Positions 1 to 12,946 of a stretch of 64,000 nt of DNA are shown one piece after another. The stretch comes from Sapria himalayana (lineage: Eukaryota > Streptophyta > Magnoliopsida > Malpighiales > Rafflesiaceae). A program made the position numbers and the translations under genes. The stretch spans positions 1 to 64,000 of the forward strand of contig JAREIK010003089.1 of NCBI GenBank assembly GCA_029783825.1, written 5' to 3'. A model generated the notes under the pieces. That model did not search any database, had not been told where the DNA came from, and worked only from the letters and a program-made list of their open reading frames with translations. Positions within the stretch are counted from its first letter, which is position 1. Each line of letters starts with the position of its first letter.

Positions 1-2410
1 TTCTTTTTTATAAATTTAAATTTTTTATATTTAAAGTTTAATTATTTAGAAAAATTAATTATAAAATAAATTTCGAGTAAGACAAATATTATTTAAATAA
101 TTTATTTTTAATCAAAAAAATATAAGCTTATAAAAAGAAGAAAAAATTTTAAAATTAAATATTATTATTTAGTAATATATTTTGATTTGATTTTGAAACA
201 TTTTGTGCAATGTAAATATATATTAATTAATATTTATATTATTAATAATAGTTTATTAATTCAATTTTTGATCATTATTATAATCTATATCATTAAAATT
301 GTTTATTTTGAATTTATATGATATATAATTAGTAAGATTAATATAATTATACATAGTATTCACATTTCAAAAAATTTAAAAATTATTTTATTTTTAAAGG
401 TTATAACCTTTGTAATTTAGAAAAAATCTAAAAAAAATTTTTAATTTTTATTATATAAATAAAACCTATAAACCACTAAATGCCTAAAAACATAAATTGC
501 TAAACTTTTAGAAGACAAAACAACTAAATAATCAAACCATTAAACCGGTATACCATATATAATAAATCATAAATCTCATTTTAATTTGTATTCATTATAA
601 TTTTAAATATTCATTTTAATTATTTATTAGTTTATTTTTTATAGAAATTTCAATTACCAAATAAATAATGAGTGAGACAAATATAATTTTAATAATTTAT
701 TTTTAATCAAAAAAAAAACTTATATAAAGAAGTAAAAATTTAAAAACAAAAAATTATTATTTAGTTATTTATTTTACTTTGATTTCGAATCATTATATAT
801 AAGTTTTGCTATTATTTTTTAATTGCGATCTATCTTATTAATAATAGTTTAATAATTGATTATTTGATCATTTTTATAATATCGAACAATAAATTTACTT
901 ATCTTCAATTAAAATGTCTTATAATTATTAAGTTATTATAACTAAATATTATATTTACATTTGAAAAAAATTTAAAAATTATTATATTTTCCAAGGTTAT
1001 AACCTTCAAAAATGATAAAAAATCCCAAAAATAATTTTGTATTATTTTATTATTTAAATAAAACTTATATACCACTAAATGCATAAACATTTAAATCTCT
1101 AGACTCCTAAACCCCAAAACCCCCTAAATACTTAAACCATTAAACCTATATAAACTAAATAATAAATAATAAATATCATTTTTATTTGTATTCATTATAA
1201 TTTTAAATATTCATTTTAATTATTTTTAAGTATATTTTTATAGAAATATTAATTACAAAATAAATAATGAGTGAGACAGATATAATTTAAATAAATTATT
1301 TTTTATGAAAAAATTAATAAGCTTATAAAAATAAACAAAATTTCAAATTTTTAAAATTTTATTTAGTAATATAATTTACTTTGATTTTGAATTATTTGGG
1401 TTCTGCAAATATATTTTAATTAATATCTATCTTATATATAATAGTTTATTAATTTATTATTTGATCACTTTTATATATATATTAATACATATTTTTTATA
1501 TTGAATCTACAACAAATATAATTATTAAGATTATTATAACTAAGTACGAAAATTCATAAAAATAAATTTTTTGTTATTTCATTGATTAAATAAAACCTAT
1601 AATACAAAAATTAGTAAACATAAAAATCAATAAACTCATTAACCCCAAAACCACAAAAAATTTAAACAATTAAAAAGTTTTAGCTTAAATCATAAATAAT
1701 AAATCTCATTTTTAATAGTCCTCATTATAATTTTAAATATACATTTTAAGTATTTATTAGTTTAATTTTATAGAAATATAAATTAAAAAATAAATTATTA
1801 GTGAGACAAATATAATTTAAATAATTTATTTTTTATCAAAAAAAATATAGGCTAATAAATGGATACAAAAATTTAAAAATTTAAAATTAATATTTAGTAA
1901 AATATTTCACTTTGATTTGAGTCATTTTAGGTTTTGCAAATATATTTTAAACAATATTAATCTTATTAATAATAGGTTATTACTTTTTTATGATCATTAT
2001 TATAATAATATCAATAAAATAGTTTATATGGAATTTATATGATATATAATTATTATGATTATTATAACTTCATATTGTATTCACTTTTCAAAAAAATTTA
2101 AAATTATTATATTTTCAAGGTTATAACCTTCAAAATTGAGAAAAAATAAGAAAAATAAATTTTTTGTTATTTTATTTTTTATATAAAACCTATAAACCAC
2201 TAAATGACTAAATACTAAAATGACTAAACTTCTAAACCCCGAAGCCCATAAATACTTAAAACATTAAATTAGTATAGTCTAAATAATAAATCATAAATCT
2301 CAGTTTTATTAGTATTCAATTATAATTTAAATATTCATTTTAATTATTTATCAGTTTATTTTTATAGAAATAATAATTACAAATAAATTATTAGTAAGAC
2401 ATATATAAAA
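1..2410 (-). repeat. Satellite array block 1, minus orientation, monomers W-X-Y-Z
   Basis: Four monomers of about 595 bp read on the minus strand. Hinges are seen in reverse complement near 465 (class Z), 1065 (Y), 1592 (X) and 2185 (W), each followed by the CCTATAAACCACTAAATGC-like end of the hinge. Read on the minus strand the order is W-X-Y-Z, the order seen elsewhere in the window. This stretch is a direct-orientation copy of about 40,950-43,330: both share the Z variant with 'aatcaaaccattaaac' and the X-class words 'gaatctacaacaaatataa'. No gene is visible; an apparent reading frame at 905-1090 is low-complexity AT satellite. Confidence 0.9.
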
Positions 2411-2415
2411 TTTGT
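2405..2415. other. Array orientation switch 1 (minus to plus)
   Basis: Left of this point the monomer body reads on the minus strand (…attagtaagacatatata). Right of it the body reads on the plus strand (…gattaaaaatattttaa…tttgtctaactcata). The two sides are near-inverted copies of the same segment, so the junction could fold into a hairpin with a loop of about 30 bases. The exact base is uncertain because both sides are A/T runs. Confidence 0.75.
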
Positions 2416-3806
2416 GATTAAAAATATTTTAAAATAATTATATTTGTCTAACTCATAGTTTATTTTTTTAATATATTTATATAAAAATAAAAATTAATAA
2501 TAAAATGAATATTTAAAATTATAATGAAAAAAAAATGATTTTTATTGTTTATTATTTAGGGTATACCGGTTTAATTTAAGTGATATCTTTCTCAATAATA
2601 ATTTATTTTGTAAATAATATTTCTATAATAATCTTTATAATTATATAACATGTAAATTCAATATAAACAATTTTATTGATAAATATTCTAATAATGATCA
2701 AAAAATAAATTATCAATCTTCTATTAATAAGATTGATATCAATTAAAATATAATTACAAAACCTAAAATGATTCAGAAGCAAAGCAAAATATATTACTAT
2801 ATAATAAATTTTTGTTATGAAATTTTTTTTTCTTTTTAAAAACATTATCTATAATTTTTTGATGAAAAATAATTTAATAAATTATTTTTGTTCTATCTCA
2901 ATTTATTTTGTAATTAATATTTGTATATAAATAAATAATTAAAATGAATATTTAAAATTATAATGAAAACAATGAGATTTATTATTTATTATTTAGGGAT
3001 ACCGGTTTAATTTAAATTAGATCTATCTCACTAATAATTTATTTTGTAATTAATATTTCTATTAAATAAATTGATAAATAATTAAAATAAAAATTTAAAA
3101 TTATACTGAATAAAAATTAAAATGAGATTTATGATTTATTATTAATGTATACCAGTTTAATGATTTAATTATTTAGAAGTTTTGTCGTTAGGAGTTTAGC
3201 GATGTATGTTTTTAGGCTTTTAGTGGTTTATAGGTTTTATTTAAAAAATAAATAACAAAAAAATTTAAATAATTTTTATCATTTTCATAGGTTATAACAT
3301 TTGAAAATATAATAATATTTAAATTTTTTGAAATTTTTATACAATATTTTGTTATAATAATATTAATAATTATATATCATATAAATTTAATATAAATAAT
3401 TTTATTGATAGATATTATAATAATGATCAAAAATTAAATTTATAAACTATTAATATTAAGATAGATATTAATTAAAAAATATTTACAAAACCCAATTGAT
3501 TCAAAATTAAAGTAACTTATATTACTTGATAATAATTTTTAATTTTTAAATTTATACTTCTTTTATAAGCTTATATTTTTATTAGATAAATTATATATTA
3601 TTTAAATTATATTTTTCCCACTCATAATTATTTTGTAAGAAATATTTCTAAATAAATACACTAATAAATAATTAACATGAATATTTAAAAATATAATAAA
3701 TAGCAAAAAAAATAGATTTATTAATTATTAAGTAGTATTTAGCGGTTTAATGGTTTATGTATTTAGGCATTAAGGGATTTAGGAGTTAACTGTTTAAACT
3801 TTATAT
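2411..3806 (+). repeat. Satellite array block 2, plus orientation, ending in A-B monomers
   Basis: Plus-oriented monomers up to hAT copy 1. There is a partial-duplication join near 2,565 (ATACCGGTTTAATTTAA), another near 2,998 (ATACCGGTTTAATTTAAATT), a class A hinge near 3,150-3,235 ('gttttgtcgttaggagtttagcgat') and a class B hinge near 3,735-3,814 ('ggcattaagggatttaggag'). The B hinge is cut by the hAT insertion. The segment is an inverted counterpart of about 39,845-40,950. No gene is visible. Confidence 0.88.
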
Positions 3807-3814
3807 GCATTTAG
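3807..3814 (+). repeat. Left target-site copy GCATTTAG of hAT copy 1
   Basis: GCATTTAG directly abuts the element terminus TAGGGCTGGTCATGGGAC. It is the reverse complement of CTAAATGC, the 8-bp left target duplication of hAT copy 2, so both elements entered the same position of a class B monomer. The right-hand duplicate is absent here because the 3' end of the element and its flank are deleted. Confidence 0.85.
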
Positions 3815-4017
3815 TAGGGCTGGTCATGGGACTCGGAGATTCACAACCCGACCCGAGTTATTGTCCCGAAAGAATCGGGACTGAGAAAAATCTGTTGACT
3901 TTGACTTTTCCTCGTCCCATTCTGTCACGCATTTTTTCTTTTGGTATTGTTCCGGATCTTAAGCAATATCCATCTCGAGAACCGTACCATCCTAAAAATC
4001 TGATACTAGAACAAGGA

Positions 4018-4036
4018 ATATATATATATATATATA
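4018..4036. repeat. (AT)n microsatellite inside hAT copy 1
   Basis: An uninterrupted A/T dinucleotide run in the 5' non-coding part of hAT copy 1. Copy 2 has a shorter run at the same place (near 32,109-32,121), so the length has changed since the copies separated. Confidence 0.9.
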
Positions 4037-4398
4037 ACATGAATATGCCACCAATTCCGCTACTGCCCATCCAATTCTGACGCACCTATTGCTGTTCCGA
4101 CGAGTTCCAGGCCACCTCACGCCATTCTAGCCGTGTTCATTTAGGTCCAGCCCTTGTTCATCGCACTTTTGGTTGCCTCCACCATGTCTCAGATGCCACC
4201 AGCCTTTTGGTTTGTTTTTCAGACGAGAATTGAGTGATTAATTATTATTATTATGTGTCTCAGTCAGTTTTGTTGAGTATTGGTTGTGGTGTTTTGGTTG
4301 GGCCGAATGAGTGGGCTAAATGTGTTAGAGTCAGTTTTGTAGAGCTTACTTGTTTGAAATATTTATATTTATTTATGCTTAACATATCATATTAATTA

Positions 4399-6550
4399 AT
4401 GGCAATGCAGATGGGACAATCCAGCTATAAACGAAAAATATGATAAATTGAAGATGATCACATGTCAAATGATCAAAGTACTGGTAAATCCAATCATCAT
4501 CCTTTCATGAACCCTCCTATTGTTACGGCATGTTCTTCAATTCCAATTGTAAAAGAACGTCAAGGTACATATGAACCTCAAGCTCATAAAAAGTATAAGT
4601 CTGCTGTTTGGAAAACTTATGAGATATTAGTTGATTCAGAGGGAAATGAAACTGGCAGGGCAGCTTGTATATGGTGTAGGAAAGAATACTTGGAAAAAAG
4701 TGATCAAGGTACTTCATGTTTATGGAAATACTTGAGAAAGACTTGTAAGAAATTTCTACTCAAAAAAGAATTAATAGATGCTCACAAAGGTAAAGATAAG
4801 TCACATCTTTGTTGAGTTTCACTAAAGGTACTAGTTCAGAGGATAACAAATTAACTTGTTGGCAATTTGATCAACAACTAGTTAGGGAGGCTTTGGTGAA
4901 AATGATCATAAAAGATGAATTGCCTTTTTGTTTTGTTGAGAGGGATGAGTTTAAGGAGTTTTGTGAAGTTAGTGTGCCTCAATTTAAAATTCCATCTTGG
5001 CACTCTATACTGAGGGATTTTTTTTCTTTGTTTGTGAAAGAAAAGAAGAAATTATTTGATAGCATATCATCTCATTGTTGTAGAGTTTCATTGACTACCG
5101 ACACTTGGACTAGCATTCAAAATTTGTCTTATATATATTTGACTATTCATTCCATTGATTCTCAATGGAATATGCATAAAAGGCTTTTGAACTTTTGTGT
5201 ACTTAAAAGTCATTCTGGAGTTAATATTAGAAATTATATTGAGTTTTGCAAGAATGATTGCGGTTTGAGAAAGTTGATGTTCATTACTGTTGACAATGCA
5301 TCAAATAATGATGTTGCAGTTGAACAATTGAAAAAAAGGCTTGTTAAGAAAAGTTTTGTACCTTTGAGAGACGAGCATTTTCATATGAGATGTTGTGCTC
5401 TTATCCTAAACTTAATTGTCAGAGATGGCATTGCAGTAGTTGAGGGTGCTATTCAAAAAATTAGAGGTGTGGTGAAATATGTGAGGAGCAGTCCTAAAGA
5501 TTAGATATGTTTAAGTTATGTGTTGAAGAAGCAAACTTGAAATATGGATATTCGTTGCAATTAGATTGTCCTAAAAGATTGAATTCAACTTATTTGATGA
5601 TACAAACTGATATAAAATATCAAAAAGAATTTGATAAGTTTTTATGAGACTTAACAAAGACAAAAGGTTTTTGAAGGAGGTTGGTTCAAACATTATAACT
5701 GAGAGAGACTTAACAAATGCCAAAATTTTGGTTTGTTTCTTGTAAACTTTTTATGAGGTAACTTGTAAAATTTTGGCTCATAATATTCTATCTCTAGTGT
5801 TTATTTTCCTGAGATTATTCGAATTTTGAACAAAAATTGAGCTTTGTAAAAATAGTAGAGATACAATGCTGTCTGAAATGGGTATGAAAATGAGGCATAA
5901 ATTCAACAAATATTGGGGTTCTCTTCAGTCAACAAATATTATTCTTTTTGTAGTAGTAGTGTTGGATCCTAGATATAAGCTCAAATATCTCAAGGATAAG
6001 TACACTTAGCATTATGGAGAGGAATTGGCTAAAAATTTGGTGAAAAAGTTTATAAATGCTTTAAATGAGATGATGGATGATTATAAAGATTTAAATGAAG
6101 ATGAATCAAAAGAAGATGATTTCTCTTCTAATGTGTTGAAGGAAAATGATGGTTTCTTTGATGGTAGTGATACTTATGTTGATTATTTTTTTGTTGAATT
6201 GGAGAAAGAACAAGAAGTTGCAGCTTTGGAAATGTTTGATAGGTACTTGGAGGACAAACTTGAAAAAAATAGAATTGATTTTGATCTTCTAAACTGGTGG
6301 AAGGTAAATGAGGATAGGTATCCTTCTTTGGAAAATGTAGCAAGGAATGTATTTTCTATCCAAGCATCTACTAGTGACCTACAAATCTACATTTAGCAAT
6401 GGGGGGAGAACTTTAGATAAAATTAGTAATTTTTTAACACTTATTACAGCTGAAGTTCTCATATGTCTACAAGATTGGTTGAGATGCTCAAACAAACCTA
6501 TTGAAATTGAAGAATTAGTTCAAGACCTTGATGATAATGAATCAGGTTAG
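4399..6550 (+). pseudogene. hAT transposase (BED zinc finger, RICESLEEPER-like), broken
   Basis: Degraded transposase frame of about 717 codons. The inferred start is ATG at 4399, giving MAMQMGQSS. Domains in order: a BED-type finger with W50, C69 and C72 (numbered from the ATG at 4462) and 'LWKYLRKTC' where the usual zinc-binding His is Tyr; an RNase-H-like core with first Asp in LTTDTWTS (codon 5100-5102) and second Asp in TVDNASNND (5292-5294); the conserved VLDPRYK motif (5959-5979); and the C-terminal dimerisation domain with NWWKVNEDRYPSLENVA (from 6292), ending in LICLQDWL and a TAG at 6548-6550. Breaks: TGA and TAA at 4441-4446, a one-base loss near 4808, a one-base loss near 5497 giving TAG, damage near 5640-5720, TAG at 6007, and a one-base gain near 6373. 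The TAA and the 6007 TAG recur in copies 2 and 3. It cannot make a working enzyme. Confidence 0.93.
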
Positions 6551-7269
6551 TTTACAAATCTTGTAGATTTTAATACCACTTTTACTTATTTTATTCATTC
6601 AATTTAATAAAAATATGGTTCAATTACAATTTTTAGAGGGGTCTCAATATCCAAATATTATTCCAATTATAGTTGACCAACTAAATTGGGAATGGGTGTA
6701 TTAAATTTTATAAGGTAATATTTTGTTTTTTTATTACTCTTTCATCTTAGAAATTTATGTCTACATGATTAACACGTTTTCATCTTTGGTTGTCCTTCTA
6801 CAATGTAGGAAGAAAAGGGAGGAGTTGTAGAAGAGATAATTAATTGGGTTTGGATTTTCGTTGCTGTTCTGGGACGAACCTTTGAAATGATTATTATCAT
6901 GGTTGTTATTAGTTGTATTTTTTTTTGTTATATTAAGCTGCCTAATTTTAGCAATTACTTAAGTATTAATTGCTGCTACCAATGTTTGTGGTCATCTTTA
7001 GCTATTCCTTAATATTTTAAGTAATTGTTTAAAATATATAGTATTGCTATTATGGTTAACTTTCACTTGGTTGAACAAAGCCAACTTGTAAAAAAACAAA
7101 GAACCAAATTAAGCACACAACTCGGTCCCGTTCTATTTAACATTTTTATCCTTTTCTGCAGATAAAAGCTTTTGACAAGGTAATGGAACTCGTTTGCGGT
7201 ATTCAGCCTATTTGACAAAACAAAATTGGCCCAATTTGAGTTTGAAAGATACATAACTAAGGAATGATA
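6551..7269 (+). other. 3' non-coding tail of hAT copy 1
   Basis: No reading frame of interest. The sequence matches the mirrored tails of copy 2 (about 28,880-29,600) and copy 3 (36,788-37,505), for example 'gatgattaacacg'-type words and the 'gtaggaagaaaagggaggag' stretch. A near-palindrome around 6951-6975 (GCAATTACTTAAGTATTAATTGC-like) is kept in the copies. The last about 260 bp and the 3' terminus are missing. Confidence 0.8.
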
Positions 7270-10200
7270 GATATTATAATAATGTTCAAAAATTAAATTA
7301 ATAAACTATTATTAATAATATAAATATTAATTAAAATATATTTACATAACACAAAATGATTAAAAATAAAATAAAAATATATTACTAAATAATAATATTT
7401 AATTTTTAATTTTTTCCATATTTTTATAAGCTTATATTTTTTATGATTAAAAATATATTATATAAATAATATATGTCTCACTCGAAATTTATTTTGTAAT
7501 TAATTTTTATAAAAAATTAAAATATAAATAATAAAAATGAATATTTAAAATAATAATAAATAGAAATAAAAATGAGATTTATTATTTATTAAGTAGTATA
7601 CAGCTGTTATAAGATTATGTATTTAGGGGTTTCGGGTTTTATGAGCTACTGATTTAAGTAAGTAAACATTTAGTGATCGATAGGTTTTATTTAAAAAAGA
7701 AATAACAAAAAATTTATTTTTTGTATTCTTTCTCATTTTTTAAGATTATAACCTATGAAAATATAATAATTTTTAAATTTTTTTCAAAAGTAAATAAAAT
7801 ATTTATTTATAATAATCATAATAAATATATATCATATAAATTCAATATAAACAATTTTATTGATAGATATTCTAATAATTATCAAAAAATAAATTAAAAT
7901 CTATTATGAATAAGATTGATATTATTTAAAATATAATATCAAAACCTAAAATGATTCAAAAGCAAAGATAAATATATTACTTAAAAATAATTATATGTTT
8001 TAAAATTTTTATTCTTTTTATAAGCTTATCAATTTTTGATAAAAAATTATTTTATGAAATTATATTTTTAACTCATAATTTATTTTATAATTAATATATA
8101 TATATATATGAATAAAAAACATAACAATCAAACTAAATTTTTTAAATTATAATGAAAACAAATAAAAAAGAGATTTATTAATTATTATTTAGGGTATATC
8201 GGTTTAAAGGATTATCTATATAGGGGTATCAGGATTTTGTAGTATAGTGATTTAAGTGGTTAGACATTTAGTGTTTTATAGGTTTTATTTAAACAATGAA
8301 ATAACAAAAAAAATATTTTTTTTATTTTTTCACATGTTCAAAGGTTATAATCTTTGAAAATATAAAAATTTTAAATCTTTTTTCAAAAGTGAATACAATA
8401 TTTTGTTATAATAATTATTAAATTTATATATCATATAAATTCAATATAAAATTTTTATTGATAAATATTCTAATAATGATCAAAATAAATAAATAATCTA
8501 TTATTAATAAGTTAGATATCAATTAAAATATAATTACAAATCCTAAAATGATTCTGAAACAAAGCAAAATATATTACTATATAATATTTTTTTGTTTTTA
8601 ATTTTTTTCTTCTTTTATTAAGTTTATATATTTTTTTTTGTTGAAAAATAATTTATATAAATTATATTTGTATTACTTATAATTTATTTTATAATTAATA
8701 TTTATATAAAAATAAACACATAAAAAATTAAAATGAATATTTAAAATTATAATGAAAAAAATAAAAATGAGATTAATTATTTATTATTATTTATTATTTA
8801 GGATATACATGTTTAAAAATTTATCTATTTAGGGTTTTCAAGATTTAGAAGTTATTGATTTAAGTATTAGGCATTTAATGGTTTATAGGTTTTATTCAAA
8901 CAACGAAATAATGAAAAATTTATTTTTGATATTTTTTCCAATTTTCAAAGGTTATAACATTTGAAAATATAATAATTTTAAAATTTTTTTAAAATGTGAA
9001 TACAAAATTTAGTAATAATAAATATTATAACTATATATAAATAAAACTAAATATAAACAATTTTATTCATAGATATTATATAAATTATCAAAAAATAAAT
9101 TAATAAACTATTATTAATATGATAGATATAAATTAAAATATAATTTAAAAACCTAAAATGATTCAAAATCAAGGTAAAATTTATTACTAAATAATAATTT
9201 TTTTTAGTTTTTGCATCATTTTATAAGCTTATATGTTTTTTTGATGAAAAATATATTATTTAAATTATATTTGTATCACACATAATTTATTTTGTAATTA
9301 ATATTTCTATAAATTATTTTAATTATATTTAAGGTTTACTGAGTTTAAAGGTTTAAGTATTTAGGGGCTTCGGGGTTTAGCAGTTTAGATATTTATGTAT
9401 TTAGGCATTTAATGGTTATAAGTTTTATTTAAAAAATGATATAACAAAAAATTTATTTTTGTTATTTTTTATCAATTTTGAATGTCTTAAACTTTGAAAA
9501 TATAACAATTTTTAAATTTTTGTTATATGTGAATATTATATTTAGTTATGATAATCTTAATAATTAGATTATCATGAAAATTCAATATAAACAATTATAT
9601 TGAAATATATTATATTAATGATCAAAAATAAATTAATAATCTATTAATAATAAAATAAATATTATTTTAAATATATTTGCAAAATGTAAATTTATTCAAA
9701 ATCAAAGAAAAATATATTACAAAATAATACTTTCTTTGATGTTTTGCTTCATTTTATAAGTTTATATTTTTTGTTATTAAAAGTAAATTATTTAAATTAT
9801 ATTTGTCTTCCTCATAATTTATTTTTAATTTATAATTCTATAAAAATAAAGTAATAAATAATTAAAATGAATATTTAAAATTATAATGAAAACAAATAAA
9901 ATAGATATTATTATTTATTATTCAGGATATACTAGTTTAATGGTTTAAGTATTTAGGTAATTTGGGGTTTAGTGATTTAAGTGTTTAGGCCTTTAGTGAT
10001 TTATAGTTTTTATTTAAAGAATGAAAAAATAAAAAATTTAATTTTTTGATTTTTTGATTTTTTAATTTTTGAAGGTTATAACCTTTGAAATTATAATAAT
10101 TTTTAATTTTTTTTAAATGTGAATATAATATTCAGTAAAAATAATCTTAATAATTATATATAATGTAAACTCAATATAAATAATTTTATTGATAGATATT

Positions 10201-12946
10201 ATAATAATGATCAATAATAAATTAATAAACTATTATAGATAAGAATGATATAAATTAAAATAAAATTGCAAAATCTAAAATGATTAAAAATAAAAATAAT
10301 ATATTTTACTAAATAATAAATTTTTGTTTTTAAAATTTTGCCTCTTTTTATAAGGATATATATTTTTTTGATGAAAAATAAATTATTTAAATTAGATCTG
10401 TCTCACTAATAATTTATTTTGTAATTAATATTTCTATAAAAATAAACTGATAAATAATTAAAATAAAAATTTAAAATATAGTTAATAAAAATTAAATTGA
10501 GATTTATGATTTTTTATTAATGTACACCTGTTTAATAGTTTAAGTATTTAAAGGTTTTGTCGTTTAGGACTTTAGCAATATATGTTTTTAGGCATTTAGT
10601 GGTTTATAGGTTTTATTTAAACAATAAAATAACAAAAAAAAATTGTAATTTTTCTCTCATTTTCTTGAGTTATAACCTTTGAAAATATAATAATATTTAA
10701 AATTTTTTGAAATGTGAATACAATATTTAGTTATATTTAATATTAATAATTATATATCATATAAAGTCAATATAAACAATTTTATTGATAGATAATATAA
10801 TAATGATCAAATTTAAATTAATAAACTATTAATAAAAAGATGATATTAATTAAAAATATTTACAAAAACCAAATTAAAATATATATGTCGCTCTCATAAT
10901 TTAATTTGTAATAAATATTTCTATAAAAATAAACTAATAAATAATTAAAATTAATATTTAAAATTATAATAAATAGAAATAAAAAATAGATTTATTAATT
11001 ATTAAGTAGTATATAGTAGTTTAATGGTTTATGTATTCAGGCATTATAAGGTTTAGAAGTTTACTGATTTAACTGTGTATGCATTTAGTGGTTTATAGGT
11101 TTTATTAAATAAATAAAATAATAAAAAATTTATTTTTAATATTTTTTGATATTTTCAAAGGTTATAACCTTTGAAATAATAATAATTTTTAAATTTTTTT
11201 AAAATGTGAATGCAATATATAGTTATAATAATCATTATATTTATATATCATATAAATTCAATATAAATAATTTTATTAATAAATATTATAATAATGATCA
11301 TAAAATAAATTAATAATCTATTATTAATAAGATAGATATCAATTAAAATATAATTACAAAACCTAAAATGATTCAAAAGAAAAGCAAAATATATTACTAT
11401 ATAATAATTTTTTGTTTTGAAATTTTTTTTCTTTGAAAAAGTTTGTCAATAATTTTTCGATGAAAAATAATTTATATAAATTATATTTGTCTAACTCAAT
11501 TTATTTTGTAATAAATATATATATATATATAAATAAACAAATAAATAATTAAAATGAATATTTAAATTTATAATGAAAAAAAATGAGATTTATTATTTAT
11601 TATTTAGGGATGCCGGTTTAATTTAAATTAGATCTGTCTCATTAATAATTTATTTTGTAATTAATATTTATATAAAATAAATTGATAAATAATAAAAATA
11701 AAATTTTAAAATTATACTGAATAAAAATTAAAATGAGATTTATGATTTATTATTAATGTATACCAGTTTAATGATTTAAGTATTTATAGGTTTTGTCGTT
11801 AAAAGTTTAGCGATTTATGTTTTTAGGCTTTAAGTAGTTTATAGGTTTTATTTATTAAATAAAATAACACAAAAAATTTCTATAATTTTTTATCATTTTC
11901 ATAGGATATAACATTTGAAAAAATAATAATATTTAAATTTTTTTTGAAATTTTAATATAATATTATGTAATAATAATATTAATAATAGTATATCATATAA
12001 ATTTAATATAAATAATTTTATTGTTAGATATTATAATAATGATCAAAAATTAAATTTATAAACTATTAATATTAAGATAGATATTAATTAAAAAATATTT
12101 TCAAAACCCAAATTGATTCAAAATTAAAGTAACTTATATTACTTGATAATCATTTATTATTTTTAAATTTATACTTCTTTTATAAGCGTATATTTTTATT
12201 AGATATATAATATATTTTTTAAATAATATTTGTCCCACTCATAATTTATTTTGTAAAAAATATTTCTATAAAAATATACTAATAAATAATTAAAATGAAT
12301 ATTTAAAATTATAATAAATAGAAATAAAAATTAGATTTATTATTTATTATGTATTATATATCAGTTTAATGGTTACTGTATTTAGGCATTACTGGGTCTA
12401 GGAGTTTACTTATTTAACTGAATATGCATTTAGTAGTTTATATGTTTTATTTTAAAATTAAAAAAACAAAAATTTATTTTTATTATTTTTTGATATTTTC
12501 AAAGGTTATCAACTTAGAAAATATAATTATTTTTAAATTTTTTTCAAAAGTGAATTCAATATTTAGTTATAATAATCATTATATTTATATATCATATAAA
12601 TTCAATATAAACTATTTTATTGATAAATATTCTAATAATGATCAAAAAATAAATTAATAATCTATTATTAATAAGTTAGATATCAATTAAAATATAATTA
12701 CAAAACCTAAAATGATTCAGAAGCGAAGCAAAATATATTACTATATAATAATTTTTTGTTTTGAAAATTTTTTTTCTTTTAAAAAGTTTATCTATAATTT
12801 TTTGATGAAAAATAATTTATATAAATTATATTTGTATAACTCAATTTATTTTGTAATTAATATTTATATATAAATAAACAAATAAATAATTAAATTGAAT
12901 ATATAAAAATTATAATGAAAAAAAATGAGATTTATTATTTATTATT

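Larger units (their letters stand above)
3815..7269 (+). mobile_element. hAT DNA transposon copy 1, 3'-truncated
   Basis: A hAT-superfamily element in plus orientation, 3.46 kb. It begins with the terminal inverted repeat TAGGGCTGGTCATGGGAC. A GC-richer subterminal region with repeated GGGAC/TCCCG words and a short TA microsatellite (4018-4036) follows, then the decayed transposase frame (4399-6550) and a 3' non-coding tail. The tail stops at 'cataactaaggaatgata', where the full copy 2 continues for about 260 bp to its own terminus. The sequence then passes directly into satellite of class Z/R phase. TGATA at 7265-7269 fits both partners, so the join has about 5 bp of microhomology. Copy 3 has the identical join, so this deletion predates duplication of the region. 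By-eye identity to copy 3 over one 220-bp coding stretch is about 92%. Confidence 0.93.

Noticed and set aside
905..1090. Small open frames in the AT-rich blocks (for example 905-1090, 2603-2845, 12,424-12,657, 22,832-23,029, 55,802-56,044 and 60,314-60,559) rich in I, N, K, Y, F
   Set aside because: They lie inside satellite monomers, are not preserved in sister monomers because of indels, have no domain or start context, and have the composition expected of translated A/T-rich DNA.
3805..4085. Overlapping open frames on both strands at the 5' end of hAT copy 1, and a similar frame at 28,596-28,856
   Set aside because: They cover the GC-richer hAT terminus and subterminal repeats, start in satellite, and differ between element copies. 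They are chance frames, not genes.
6951..6975. Near-palindrome in the hAT 3' tail as a terminator hairpin
   Set aside because: It is imperfect, lies in an inactive eukaryotic element, and the concept of an intrinsic terminator does not apply. It is noted only as a conserved tail feature.
3815..7269. LTR retrotransposon or other retroelement
   Set aside because: No long terminal repeats, primer-binding site, gag, protease, reverse transcriptase or integrase motifs are visible in the inserted elements. The coding motifs and the 8-bp target duplication are those of hAT DNA transposons.
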